NCBI GenBank assembly: GCA_964416175.1
Contig: CAYQDF010000049.1
Coordinates: forward strand, 1-22,231
Direction of reading: 5' to 3'
DNA length: 22,231 bases
Source: CAYQDF01 sp964416175
Lineage (GTDB): Bacteria > Chloroflexota > Anaerolineae > Anaerolineales > UBA4823
Shown in pieces: positions 1 to 7,902 of the stretch. Position 1 is the stretch's first letter. Each line of letters begins with the position of its first letter. The notes below the pieces were generated by a model. It saw only the letters and a list, made by a program, of their open reading frames with translations, had not been told where the DNA came from and made no database searches. A program made the position numbers and the translations under genes.

Positions 1-217
1 CGGCAAACCGATCCGGCGGCAGGATCAGGTCGCGCACTCCCTGGCGGGTGTGGCTGAGGTCCAGATGCCAGTCGAGCGCTACAGCTCCGGGGATGTGTCC
101 CGCCTGGTAAAGCTCCCGGCTGGAGCCATCCCCGCGCCAGCGAGCGTCAACGATACGCAGCCATGGCTCATCGAGTTTTTCTGCCAGCCAGGCTGTTTCT
201 ACCAGAGGGTTGTCCAT
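1..217 (-). CDS. Rhodanese-type sulfurtransferase, N-terminal part (cut by window edge)
   Basis: This is the first 72 codons of a gene that continues beyond base 1. Translated from ATG at 217 it reads MDNPLVETAWLAEKL, then LRIVDARW and YQAGHIPGAVALDW. That pattern (start strand, IVDAR, then AGHIPGA) is typical of the first, non-catalytic rhodanese domain of two-domain thiosulfate or 3-mercaptopyruvate sulfurtransferases. These enzymes move a sulfane sulfur from a donor to a thiophilic acceptor through a cysteine in the second domain, which lies outside the window, so activity cannot be judged. No clear Shine-Dalgarno sequence precedes the ATG; it was chosen because it opens the homologous N-terminus. 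The gene is in the same orientation as the MFS gene behind it, 110 bases away, with no obvious promoter in the gap. Whether it belongs to the thiosulfate or mercaptopyruvate subgroup cannot be told. Confidence 0.82.
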   Translation of the reverse strand, partial: MDNPLVETAWLAEKLDEPWLRIVDARWRGDGSSRELYQAGHIPGAVALDWHLDLSHTRQGVRDLILPPDRFA

Positions 218-327
218 AAGGCATAAATTTACCACAATACTGGATGCGAATGCCAACCGATCGTGCATTGGGAATAGCCCCGTTCCAGACCATACGGCTG
301 CAGGCGGTTTCAATTCGCAGTGACCGG

Positions 328-1569
328 TCAAGTCGTGAGTGCCATCCGACGCCGGCTTACCAGCCACCAGTAGGCCAGCCCAAAGGGAATGAGGGATAAC
401 AGCAAGCCAGCCACTCCCACCAGGGAGTAGCCCTGTGCAGCAAAGATAAATCCACTGCTGAAGCTGCCGACCGCGGAGGCCAGTCCCACCATCAGGTCGT
501 TGAACCCCTGAGTCCGCGCCCGCTCTCCAGGAGTGAGCTGGTCGGCCAGTAACGAGGAACCCCCGACGTAGCTGAAATTCCATCCCAGTCCCAGCAGGAA
601 GAGCGACAGCGAGAGCGGGATTACTTCTGGGGAGAGCGGTGCCATCACACAAGCCAGCATCAGCCCGCTCAACCCGGCCAGGATCACTGGCCCCCTTCCC
701 CAGCGGTCCACCAGCTGCCCTGAAATAAAAGAGAATGCGAACATCCCGAAGGTGTGAGAGGAGATGACCAGCGAGACGCCGGTCAGGGCGTGCTGGTGAT
801 TCCGCATGTAAAGGGCTGTGATGCCCATCACCATGACCATTACCATCTGCCCAAACACCATTGCAGATGCGGCGACCAGGGATGCTGGCTGGCGGAAGAT
901 CTGCGCCAGGGAGCGCGGCGTGTCTTCAACGTGGACATTTTCAGGATTGTTCAGCCTGTCGATCTCCCGACCCAGCTCCCGGGGGTCCGGGCGGAGGAAG
1001 ACGAGGATCACAAGGAGTGCAGCCCCAAATATGGCAGCAGCTGCGGCGTAAGGTCCCGCCAGTTCCGGAGCGCCGGCACGTGCCACCCAGGCGCCCGTCG
1101 GGCCAACCAGCCAGGGTCCTACAACGGCGCCAACCGTGCCGCCGAGCACCACAGTTGAGATCGCCCTCCCCCGACGAGCAGGAGGATAGACGTCCGCAGC
1201 AGCGAAGCGTCCAAGCTGGAAAGCCGCCTGGGCGCCCCCCGTCAGCGCGATCCCTGCCAGGAAGAGAGGAAAAGACATAACCACAACCGCCCGAAACGCC
1301 AGGACCATCCCAATGACCCCTCCGGAAATTCCTAAAGCCATCCCTGACCGCCGTCCAGACCGGGACATGATCATCCCCAGGAGGACAGCCGAAAAGGCTG
1401 TGCCGAGAGTCAGCACCGAACTGGGCGCCCCGGCCCAGGACGGGTTTCCACTGATATCTGCTCCCAGGATTGAGCTGATTGTTCCAGGGGCGATCAGACC
1501 GGCAGAGCCCAGGCTCATCGTGATAAACAGGGTAACTATGATCTTGCGCGCGAGTGCTGAGAGATTCAT
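328..1569 (-). CDS. Major facilitator superfamily (MFS) transporter
   Basis: This 413-aa protein is mostly hydrophobic, consistent with about 12 membrane helices, the usual MFS size. Two copies of the MFS loop 2-3 motif A are visible: GMIMSRSGRR around residues 65-74, and GQLVDRWGRG in the second half, where the DRWGR form is textbook. The second half follows a charged central loop (RPDPRELGREIDRLNNPENVHVED), as expected between the two six-helix bundles. It should be a secondary carrier in the cytoplasmic membrane, probably proton-coupled. The substrate cannot be deduced; drug efflux and metabolite export are both possible. It lies 86 bases downstream of the AIR-synthase-like gene in the same orientation. 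No terminator or convincing promoter is visible between them, so co-transcription is plausible. The Shine-Dalgarno match is weak (AAGG, rather far upstream). Confidence 0.88.
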   Translation of the reverse strand: MNLSALARKIIVTLFITMSLGSAGLIAPGTISSILGADISGNPSWAGAPSSVLTLGTAFSAVLLGMIMSRSGRRSGMALGISGGVIGMVLAFRAVVVMSFPLFLAGIALTGGAQAAFQLGRFAAADVYPPARRGRAISTVVLGGTVGAVVGPWLVGPTGAWVARAGAPELAGPYAAAAAIFGAALLVILVFLRPDPRELGREIDRLNNPENVHVEDTPRSLAQIFRQPASLVAASAMVFGQMVMVMVMGITALYMRNHQHALTGVSLVISSHTFGMFAFSFISGQLVDRWGRGPVILAGLSGLMLACVMAPLSPEVIPLSLSLFLLGLGWNFSYVGGSSLLADQLTPGERARTQGFNDLMVGLASAVGSFSSGFIFAAQGYSLVGVAGLLLSLIPFGLAYWWLVSRRRMALTT

Positions 1570-1655
1570 AACGAACGGTTTAGCTTACCTTACAGGATAA
1601 CGATAGAGATCTGAGATTGCCAGATACCGGGGATGACCTCTCTTCTTTTCAGAAT

Positions 1656-2750
1656 TCACCCCTCACCCCTGCTGGCTCGATCGTATGCCTCGAATACACT
1701 CGCGAGGGCGTCTCGATCCGGACGAGAGAGCAAGGACGCGCCGTCTCCCGCCAGTGCCCAAACGGCAACCGGACCAACCTGCACGCGGCCTATCGCCGAA
1801 CAGGGGATGCCCGCGGACTGAATCGCCTGGCAAACGGCGTCGACCTCATCTTCCGGGACGGTGAGCAGCAGCGCTCCCGAAGCGATGGAAGCAAATGGAT
1901 CGATCCCAAAAGCCTCGCACATCCGGCGCGAGAGCGGCGGCACGGGTACTGCTTCGAGATCGACAACCAGAGTCCGCTGGCTGGCGTCAGCCAGCTCCCA
2001 CAGGGCCGCTATCAACCCACCTTCGGTTGGGTCGTGCATGGCAGTCACCTTTCCCGCCCCAACCGCCAGGCGTGCCTCCGGGAGGACGCTGATCCCGGGA
2101 GAATAAAGGAAATCCCGCGCCTGGGCGACCTCCTCCGGCGCCAGGATCCCCTCCAGCCGGTCGGGGAACTCGCGCGCCAGGATGGCGGTCGCCTCAATCG
2201 GGACGCCTTTGGTGAGCAGCAGGCGATCTCCGGGCCGGGCACCGCCGGCGGTGATCAGCTTCTCCCGCTCCACTTCACCGATCATCGTGCCCACCAGGAT
2301 CGGGCGGGCGAGTCCATGGGTGATCTCCGTGTGCCCTCCGATCACAGAGACGCCCATTTCCCGGCAGGCGGTGAAGACCTGGTCGGCGATTCCGTCCACC
2401 AGCTCCTGAGTCGCACCTTCTTCCGGCAGCAGCAAAGTCAATAGGAACCAGATCGGTTTTCCCCCGGTCGTGGCGATGTCGTTGGCGTTGACCTGCACTG
2501 CATACCAGCCAATGGAATCAGCTGTAAAGGTGATGGGATCGGTCTTAAAGGCGAGCAACGTTGAACCGAGATCGACAACTGAGCAATCCAGGCCGACCCC
2601 GGCGGGGATCATCACGCGCCGATCGAAAACAGGGGCCTGGGACAGCAGGCGCGCCAGGACCTCGGGCGGCAATTTTCCGACCGGAAACCGATTGCTCGAA
2701 AGAGGACCGGGAGCGTAAGGATACCTGTCAGGCGTAGGCATCCAGCTCAT
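1656..2750 (-). CDS. AIR synthase / HypE-like ATP-binding protein
   Basis: This 364-aa protein belongs to the AIRS superfamily (PurM, HypE, ThiL, SelD), which bind ATP at a dimer interface and activate carbonyl or phosphoryl substrates. Family signatures are VNANDIA (87-93), GGHTEIT (138-144), HDPTEGG (239-245, like the DPTRGG of HypE) and SGALLLTV (291-298). True HypE ends in a PRIC motif whose cysteine carries the thiocarbamate/cyanide group. This protein ends RASRGEG, so it is not a classical hydrogenase maturation HypE, and no other hyp gene is nearby. The ATG overlaps the last 23 bases of the upstream receiver-HAD-ATPase gene in another frame, so translation is probably coupled. Its place in a two-component cassette is unusual for the family. 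A metabolite kinase or cyclo-ligase role is possible; the substrate is unknown. Confidence 0.85.
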   Translation of the reverse strand: MSWMPTPDRYPYAPGPLSSNRFPVGKLPPEVLARLLSQAPVFDRRVMIPAGVGLDCSVVDLGSTLLAFKTDPITFTADSIGWYAVQVNANDIATTGGKPIWFLLTLLLPEEGATQELVDGIADQVFTACREMGVSVIGGHTEITHGLARPILVGTMIGEVEREKLITAGGARPGDRLLLTKGVPIEATAILAREFPDRLEGILAPEEVAQARDFLYSPGISVLPEARLAVGAGKVTAMHDPTEGGLIAALWELADASQRTLVVDLEAVPVPPLSRRMCEAFGIDPFASIASGALLLTVPEDEVDAVCQAIQSAGIPCSAIGRVQVGPVAVWALAGDGASLLSRPDRDALASVFEAYDRASRGEG

Positions 2751-4953
2751 TATACCTGGCGATCACAACCTCTAGGAGCGCCCGGCGGAGGGCCTCCCCC
2801 TCTAACTTGCGGTCCACCACTTTATGAACCCGGCGGACCAGCTCTTCATCGTGGATCACTTCACCGAGCCAGTGCTCGAAATCCCCCCGGTACAAATGGT
2901 ATGCGATCGATTCGACCGGTGCTTCCGCCAGGGCGTTGCGGAATTCCCACAGATTTCCAGCTGTCCAATCCAGGGATGACCCCGCGGGCGTGTGAAAGTG
3001 GAAAGCCTTCCACGCCGGCACAGGGGACCTGAGGTATTTGTACAGGTGCCGTACATGCGGGATGGAGCGCAGGCCAACCCGGAATTTGATCGCCCCTTCT
3101 TCGACTGAAGAATTACCATGCTCCGGGTTATGCAGGAGGTAGGCGTATCCCTGTGGTAAATTGGGCAGCCCTGTACGGATCTCTCCGCCCCGGAGGCGGT
3201 CCAGGTGAGGTTGCAGGGTTGATAGCTCTTCGGGCAGTCTGAGCCGGGTGAGCAGGACACCCTCGAGAGCGTTTAATAACCGCGGAGGGATCAGGCTCAG
3301 GCGATAACTGACGATAGTGAAACCTCCCCATTGCATTGAATCCAACAGGAGATCTATCAGGCGCACATCATGGGAGGGACAAAATAACTGGACCTCATCC
3401 ACCAGGATGAAATGAGGCCTCCCTCGCCGAGTCCGCAGACCTCTCAAAACGGTCAGGAACTCATCCACGAACCGGATCCGATCGTCCACACTGTACATCG
3501 AAAGATCCAGGATCAGGCTGATTTCCTGCCATTCGCAGAGATTGACCACGTCCTCGACGGAGGGAAGGGCTTTCTGCGGTCCTCCCAGCAACAGGGTGTT
3601 CGGGGACATTCCAAGTCCCCGGTAGTCTCCTTCCGGATCGATCACGCACACCTGGTATTTTTGCTTGAGCATCTCTTCCACCAGCAGACCTGCCAGCCAG
3701 GACTTGCCGCTGCCGCTCGAACCGAAGATCCCCAGGTTGTTTTCGACCAGTATAGACGGATCAAGATACAGCGGACCGCCGCTCATCCGGTTGCCCAGCA
3801 CGATCCGCCGACCGGGACGTGCTCTGCGCTTGATCCTTTTCCCGGCTAACAGATCCCTCAACAGGATCCGCACGCCCTCCCCATCAGGCTGCTCCAGGGT
3901 CGTATCGGCATGTTCCTTCAAAGCGGACCGCGCATTGGCCACTGCGACAGAGAGCTCCGCCACCTGGAAGAGGCTGCGATCGTTTTCGGCGTCTCCACAT
4001 GCCAGCACGTTGTGCGGTGAATATCCCAATTCCTGCAAGGCAAGCAGCAGGCCTTGTCCTTTGGAAGCGCCAGGCGGCAGCAGCATGAAAGCCTCCCGGT
4101 TGTATTCAACCGCGAGCGGGGTGCGCATCTCCTGCAGGGCCTTAAAGATGACCTGATCGTACGGTACCCTGCTGGAAGCGATGGCTATCCCCCGTTCCAG
4201 GGGAACGTTCAACGCTTGCAGGCGTTGTAAAAGACCAGGGTCCATTCCCCCAAAGGGGGTCATCACCAAATCCCGCCGGGGGAAGTAAATCACCGCGCCG
4301 TTTTCAGCCACGATCGCTTCGCACAGCTCCGCGAAGGGGAGCTCGGAGATAAAACTGTCAAGAGTCCGACCGGTTACGAGGATCAAGACCAGTCCTGCGA
4401 GTCTGGCCTGCCTCAGGGCATCCCAGGTTTGCGGGTCGACCTGCCCGTTTTCAGCCAGGGTCCCATCCAGATCGCAGGCCAGGACCATGAGGTTTTTGAC
4501 TTTCTTTCTCGCCCTCTCAACCATGGGACCTGCCGGGATTGCAGGTTCAATTATCCTCTCTTCTGCGGCAGGTATTTCCGGCAAAGGCTCGCTGAGGATG
4601 CTATCGACTCTGTCGAGCAGGTCGCGCAGTCGGAAGGGTTTCGGAAGGTAGCGGCTGCCCAGTTCCTGGGCCCGCGTCTCAACCTCCGCGGACCCGTACG
4701 CCGTGACGAGCAGGGTTCGCATTGACGGGTGGACCTGACGCGCCCGGCTGAGAAGTTCCAGCCCATCGATTCCCGGAAGACGTAAATCGGTGATCAGCAA
4801 ATCGAAGGGTTTTTCATGCAACCTGCGCAGCGCCTCTTCCCCACTCTCGCACAGGTCCACCCGGAAGGCACCATCCCCGGAAAGGCTCAGCGCATGCTGC
4901 ACCGCCTCGGCGATCCCCAGGGTGTCTTCCACGATCAGGATATCCGCGTTCAT
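2728..4953 (-). CDS. Response regulator receiver + HAD phosphatase + HerA/DUF87-like ATPase + DUF5752-like fusion
   Basis: This 741-aa protein has four recognisable parts. Residues 1-120 are a CheY-like receiver: acidic pocket E9/D10, phospho-acceptor D56 in LLITDLRLPG, T84 and K105 in LPKPF. Residues about 152-370 are a HAD hydrolase of the Cof/sugar-phosphatase type: DLDGT with D161 and D163, TGR at 194-196, K298 and GDAENDR from 320. Residues about 380-640 are a P-loop ATPase resembling HerA/DUF87: Walker A GSSGSGKS (411-418), IDPEGDY (438-444) and Walker B ILVDEVQ with D519/E520. Residues about 660-741 (SIAYHLYRGDFEHWLGEV) resemble DUF5752, a small domain of unknown function. HAD-DUF87 fusions are known to me; a phospho-receiver in front is what stands out. 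The ATG overlaps the kinase stop codon by four bases (ATGA), so this is almost certainly the cognate partner. There is no DNA-binding output domain. Confidence 0.9.
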   Translation of the reverse strand: MNADILIVEDTLGIAEAVQHALSLSGDGAFRVDLCESGEEALRRLHEKPFDLLITDLRLPGIDGLELLSRARQVHPSMRTLLVTAYGSAEVETRAQELGSRYLPKPFRLRDLLDRVDSILSEPLPEIPAAEERIIEPAIPAGPMVERARKKVKNLMVLACDLDGTLAENGQVDPQTWDALRQARLAGLVLILVTGRTLDSFISELPFAELCEAIVAENGAVIYFPRRDLVMTPFGGMDPGLLQRLQALNVPLERGIAIASSRVPYDQVIFKALQEMRTPLAVEYNREAFMLLPPGASKGQGLLLALQELGYSPHNVLACGDAENDRSLFQVAELSVAVANARSALKEHADTTLEQPDGEGVRILLRDLLAGKRIKRRARPGRRIVLGNRMSGGPLYLDPSILVENNLGIFGSSGSGKSWLAGLLVEEMLKQKYQVCVIDPEGDYRGLGMSPNTLLLGGPQKALPSVEDVVNLCEWQEISLILDLSMYSVDDRIRFVDEFLTVLRGLRTRRGRPHFILVDEVQLFCPSHDVRLIDLLLDSMQWGGFTIVSYRLSLIPPRLLNALEGVLLTRLRLPEELSTLQPHLDRLRGGEIRTGLPNLPQGYAYLLHNPEHGNSSVEEGAIKFRVGLRSIPHVRHLYKYLRSPVPAWKAFHFHTPAGSSLDWTAGNLWEFRNALAEAPVESIAYHLYRGDFEHWLGEVIHDEELVRRVHKVVDRKLEGEALRRALLEVVIARYNELDAYA

Positions 4954-6293
4954 TCTTGTTTATCTTTGTCGGGAGCCATTTCCAGGGCGGGCAGTGTGAA
5001 TCTGAAAGCAACTCCTCCCCCTACCTCCAGATTTTCCACGCTCAGCGTGCCGCCATGCTCTTGAATGATGTTATGAGAGATGAACAGTCCCAGGCCGGTG
5101 CCGTCTGGCTTGGTGGTAAAGAAGGGTTCGAATATGCGCTCCAGGTGCTCTGCCTGGATCGGTGGACCATCATTAATCAATGAGAACACCACGAAATCCC
5201 CCTCCTTTCGGGCGATCCCCTTAAGCAGACCACCGTTCGGCATCACCTCGACCGCATTCAAAACCAGATTGATGATCACCTGGGTGATCTGATCGGCGAT
5301 TCCGATCACTGGTGGTAGGTCTATAAGAAAATCGCTGGTCACCATGACTCCCGCCCTCTTCAGCGGTTCACTTAACAGCGCCAGGACCTGGTCCCAAACC
5401 TGAGGAAGGGAAAATGGTCGAACCGTGCTCTTCTTCGTCCGGGCGAAGCTCAGCACGCGTTCAGCAACGCTGATAAGCCGATCTACCTCCTGCCGGCAGG
5501 TCTGCAGACAATGATCTCTTTCGTCCGCTTCCAGGGGAAATTCGAGCAGCAGCTCGAGGTTGCTGCGGATCGCCTGCAGGGGGTTTTTTACCTCGTGGGC
5601 AAGTGAAGCCGAAATGCGCCCCATCGCAGCCAGGCGCTCGGCTCGAAACATGTAACGTTCCGCCCGCTTCCGCTCGGTGATGTCTTCCAGGCTGCCCTCG
5701 TAATACAGCACCCTGCCCTCCCCATCCCGCACTGCCCGAACGGTATCCTCCACCCAGATGCTTGATCCATCATACCCTTTCAGGCAGATTTCATAATCGT
5801 TGACGACCCCGGTTTTTTCGAGCAGCGCATTAACCCGCTCCCGATCCTGGGGGTCTGCATAGACCTGGAAGGCATTGGTCTCCAGCAGTTTTTCTTTACT
5901 GGGGTAACCAAGCATCTCCACCAGTGCAGGGTTGGCGTCCACGATGCGCCCATCAGGAGTGGTGCGGTATAACCCGACCGGCACACGTTCGAAAAGCGTG
6001 CGGTAGCGTTCTTCACTTTCCCGCAGGGCTTCGACAACCTCCCTGTGCAGTCTGGCTTCTGTAAGCAATTGGAATACGACGAAGACCGCCATCCCTGCAA
6101 CAACGACGCTGAACAGGATATCCAGGAATAACGATCCGGCAGAATTTATTGGCAGGTCGATTCGTCCTTTGGCAAAGGCATAGAGAGCCATGAGGAGGAG
6201 CAACCCCAACATGACCAGGGTTAATATCTTTAACCAGTTGCTTCTGGATTGGCGCTCTGCCCCCCGCCCAGGCACGTCGGTTTTCAAGCTCAT
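4950..6293 (-). CDS. Membrane-bound PAS-domain sensor histidine kinase
   Basis: From the chosen start the protein has 447 residues. Two hydrophobic segments (about 20-41 and 54-77) flank only a dozen residues (AKGRIDLPINSA), so there is almost no extracytoplasmic sensor and the signal is probably internal or membrane-borne. A PAS domain follows (about 93-205, starting SEERYRTLFERVPVGLYR and ending with the PAC-type ITERKRAE). The HisKA helix carries the phospho-acceptor H233 in LAHEVKNPLQ. The HATPase domain has an N box around N342-N346, FEPFFTTK (388-395) and GTGLGL (398-403). The kinase type is the NtrB-like HEVKNPL subgroup. A start 12 codons upstream (6329) is open, but a perfect Shine-Dalgarno sequence sits five bases before the ATG at 6293. 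Its stop overlaps the start of the receiver-fusion gene by four bases, making a two-component operon. Confidence 0.93.
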   Translation of the reverse strand: MSLKTDVPGRGAERQSRSNWLKILTLVMLGLLLLMALYAFAKGRIDLPINSAGSLFLDILFSVVVAGMAVFVVFQLLTEARLHREVVEALRESEERYRTLFERVPVGLYRTTPDGRIVDANPALVEMLGYPSKEKLLETNAFQVYADPQDRERVNALLEKTGVVNDYEICLKGYDGSSIWVEDTVRAVRDGEGRVLYYEGSLEDITERKRAERYMFRAERLAAMGRISASLAHEVKNPLQAIRSNLELLLEFPLEADERDHCLQTCRQEVDRLISVAERVLSFARTKKSTVRPFSLPQVWDQVLALLSEPLKRAGVMVTSDFLIDLPPVIGIADQITQVIINLVLNAVEVMPNGGLLKGIARKEGDFVVFSLINDGPPIQAEHLERIFEPFFTTKPDGTGLGLFISHNIIQEHGGTLSVENLEVGGGVAFRFTLPALEMAPDKDKQE

Positions 6294-6298
6294 GCATA

Positions 6299-6307
6299 CC
6301 TCCTTCC
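6299..6307 (-). promoter_or_regulatory. Shine-Dalgarno that sets the histidine kinase start
   Basis: On the minus strand the bases read GGAAGGAGG, followed by a five-base spacer (TATGC) and ATG at 6293. It favours the MSLKTDV start over the MSTNPSN start 36 bases upstream. The competing ATG at 6297 is out of frame with the kinase. Confidence 0.85.
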
Positions 6308-6440
6308 AGTTAGAAGGGTTCGTCGACATGCGGCGCGGAACAGCGTTTTTTAACGAGCTTGGAGAAGCTCAGTTCCGGATGTGGCGCATAAAACCGCAGT
6401 GATGATTGTGAGCCGGCTGCTGACGAAGGACAGGCCTAGT

Positions 6441-6468
6441 GTCTTATCGGATCGATCCGTTAGATCAA
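6441..6468 (-). promoter_or_regulatory. Candidate promoter with an embedded palindrome, upstream of the histidine kinase
   Basis: On the minus strand TTGATC (6463-6468) and TAAGAC (6441-6446) are separated by 16 bases. A perfect 12-base palindrome, CGGATCGATCCG (6448-6459), fills the spacer. The -35 element overlaps the stop codon of the small cysteine-rich gene. Boxes are only moderate matches to sigma-70, so this is a candidate promoter/operator for the kinase cassette rather than a firm call. Confidence 0.35.
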
Positions 6469-6671
6469 TCAGTATAGAGAACGGCCGCGCTGATCGTGGT
6501 CAGAGTGCTGCTGCGGCGCTCGTCCTCGATTTCCATCCGCTCCCCACAGCGGCAAGGAATGCCCTGCGCGCAGTCCTGGCAGCAGTAGACGTACTTTCTG
6601 ACGGCGAACGGCTCGCAGGTGATCTCAACCCCGCAGCCAGCACACCACAGGGGGTTGTCAATCCCGTCCAT
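6465..6671 (-). CDS. Small cysteine-rich, probably zinc-binding protein
   Basis: This 68-aa protein has eight cysteines, at residues 10, 13, 19, 30, 31, 34, 40 and 42. They form CxxC pairs (CAGC, CQDC) followed by CRC, a pattern expected of a treble-clef or zinc-ribbon knuckle. Residues after about 45 (EIEDERRSS onward) are polar and without cysteine. The ATG overlaps the last 14 bases of the universal stress protein gene, and GGAGG sits just ahead of the ATG. The two are therefore translationally coupled, and a role in the same stress response is likely. I do not recognise a named family. It could act as a metal-dependent adaptor or redox sensor, but the sequence does not decide. The palindrome of the next promoter lies directly after its stop codon. 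Confidence 0.75.
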   Translation of the reverse strand: MDGIDNPLWCAGCGVEITCEPFAVRKYVYCCQDCAQGIPCRCGERMEIEDERRSSTLTTISAAVLYTD

Positions 6672-7572
6672 GACTGCCTCCTTTCACGATCAATACTGAG
6701 CAGCTGGCGTAATGGACCAGCTTTCGAGACAGGCTGCCGAGCAGCAGCCGCTTCATCTGGCTCAATCCACGCGAACCCGCAACGATCAGGTCGATCTGAT
6801 GCGTCTGGACATAATCCAGGATCTCAGTCGCCCCATCCCCTCTCAGGAGTACGGAGGTGGCGTGGATCCCGGCTTTCTCAAGGTGCCTCACCGTTCGGTC
6901 CAGCAGTTCCCGTCCCTGCCGCTCCTCTTCTTCAGCCTGACGGGCGATCATTTGCTCTGTCTCATAAGAGGGCAGCGGTGCCATCACCTCCGATCCCGCC
7001 GGCCAGGTGCGGGCAATCAGGGCTGGTGATGGGAGGGGAGGCAGGATGTGGATGGCGGTCAGCTCCGTCCCTTCAGGAAGGGGTATAAGTTCTAGGTATT
7101 CCAGGGCGCGCTGGCTGTGTGGGGATCCGTCTGTCACGAGCAGAACCCGGCGCAGCCCATGGTAAGGCGCGCGAACGACCAGGACGGGATTGGGGGCGTA
7201 TTCTACAATATCCTGTACGACACCGCCGAGCAGAATGCCCAGCGTGGCGCGCCTGCCCTTTGCTCCCAGCACGATCAGATCCGGATTGTATCTTTCAGCG
7301 TATTCGCTGATTTGTTCCGCCGGGTAGCCAGTCAGCAGCTCCGAGCGCACATCGGAGGCGGTCCCGGCGAGCATTTGCTCCACATCTCTAAGGACAGATT
7401 CGAGCACGGCAGCGTTGGATGCATCGCGCGGCATCAGCACAGCGATCACCGTCACCTCGCTCCCCGCCGGTAATGGGAGATCTCGGACGAGGCGAGCTGC
7501 AGCGTGCGAATGCTCCGAGCCATCCACCGCCAGGAGGATTCTCATGATCTTGGGGTTCAGCTGAGCATCCAT
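6658..7572 (-). CDS. Universal stress protein, tandem UspA domains
   Basis: This 304-aa protein consists of two UspA-type Rossmann-like domains: roughly residues 10-145, starting RILLAVDGSEHS, and 155-300, starting RRVLLVTDGSPHS. The nucleotide-binding signature G-x2-G-x9-G-(S/T) is exact in the second repeat (GSRGLSQMKRLLLGS). In the first it ends GG instead of GS (GAKGRRATLGILLGG), so ATP binding may differ between halves. Tandem Usp proteins are cytoplasmic and linked to survival under starvation, oxidative or energy stress. The start is set by AAGGAGGT at 7578-7585, five bases ahead of ATG 7572. The gene is first in a two-gene operon with the cysteine-rich protein. It is served by the promoter at 7792-7820, which leaves a leader of about 210 bases that may itself contain a short ORF. 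Confidence 0.93.
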   Translation of the reverse strand: MDAQLNPKIMRILLAVDGSEHSHAAARLVRDLPLPAGSEVTVIAVLMPRDASNAAVLESVLRDVEQMLAGTASDVRSELLTGYPAEQISEYAERYNPDLIVLGAKGRRATLGILLGGVVQDIVEYAPNPVLVVRAPYHGLRRVLLVTDGSPHSQRALEYLELIPLPEGTELTAIHILPPLPSPALIARTWPAGSEVMAPLPSYETEQMIARQAEEEERQGRELLDRTVRHLEKAGIHATSVLLRGDGATEILDYVQTHQIDLIVAGSRGLSQMKRLLLGSLSRKLVHYASCSVLIVKGGSHGRD

Positions 7573-7602
7573 GTTCTACCTCCTTGTGACAACAGGACGT
7601 GG

Positions 7603-7770
7603 TTAATCGAATTGTCCTCCGTCAGACCTCCTCAGGCCGAGAATAAAAACGCCTGATTCGATGGTCAGGTTTGAGCTCATCACCTCAGGCGGGAAACGGA
7701 AAAAGAAATCGAAAAGCGATCTGGTTACTGCATCGACCTGGCCTGGCAGGATGATCTCAAATCCTGACAC
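7603..7770 (-). CDS. Possible 55-aa leader ORF before the universal stress protein
   Basis: An uninterrupted GTG-to-TAA frame lies in the leader of the stress gene, about 15 bases after the expected transcription start. It reads VSGFEIILPGQVDAVTRSLF at the start and ends RRSDGGQFD, with an aromatic run (FDFFFRFPPE) in the middle. GGAGG lies three bases before the GTG, closer than ideal. The composition looks protein-like and the frame fills most of the leader, but I recognise no family and chance cannot be excluded. It could be a small stress-operon protein or a regulatory leader peptide. Confidence 0.3.
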   Translation of the reverse strand: MSGFEIILPGQVDAVTRSLFDFFFRFPPEVMSSNLTIESGVFILGLRRSDGGQFD

Positions 7771-7791
7771 ACCTCCGCTTTCATTTCACAT

Positions 7792-7820
7792 ACTATAGCA
7801 AAAACTCGCCTGGATTTCAA
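7792..7820 (-). promoter_or_regulatory. Sigma-70-type promoter of the universal stress protein operon
   Basis: On the minus strand TTGAAA (7815-7820) and TATAGT (7792-7797) are separated by exactly 17 bases, five of six matches to each consensus hexamer. Transcription should start near 7785 and run toward the stress gene at 7572. The stretch 7821-7902, between this promoter and the elongation-factor-like gene, holds no ORF and no T-tailed hairpin, only a short GTGG/CCAC stem-loop. Confidence 0.75.
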
Positions 7821-7902
7821 GAGGCGGCGCGGATTCTTGGTATCTCGGCAGCCCGTGGCTCGCCACCGATCCGGTTCTTAACAATCTGATAGAAGCCAGG
7901 GT

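Noticed and set aside
1617..2444. Plus-strand 275-aa frame opposite the AIRS gene
   Set aside because: It is antisense to clear AIRS motifs and its translation is low-complexity, rich in Arg, Gln and Gly, with no domain signature.
6294..6329. Longer N-terminus for the histidine kinase (MSTNPSNWKEVC)
   Set aside because: The strong Shine-Dalgarno lies inside this stretch and points to the ATG at 6293.
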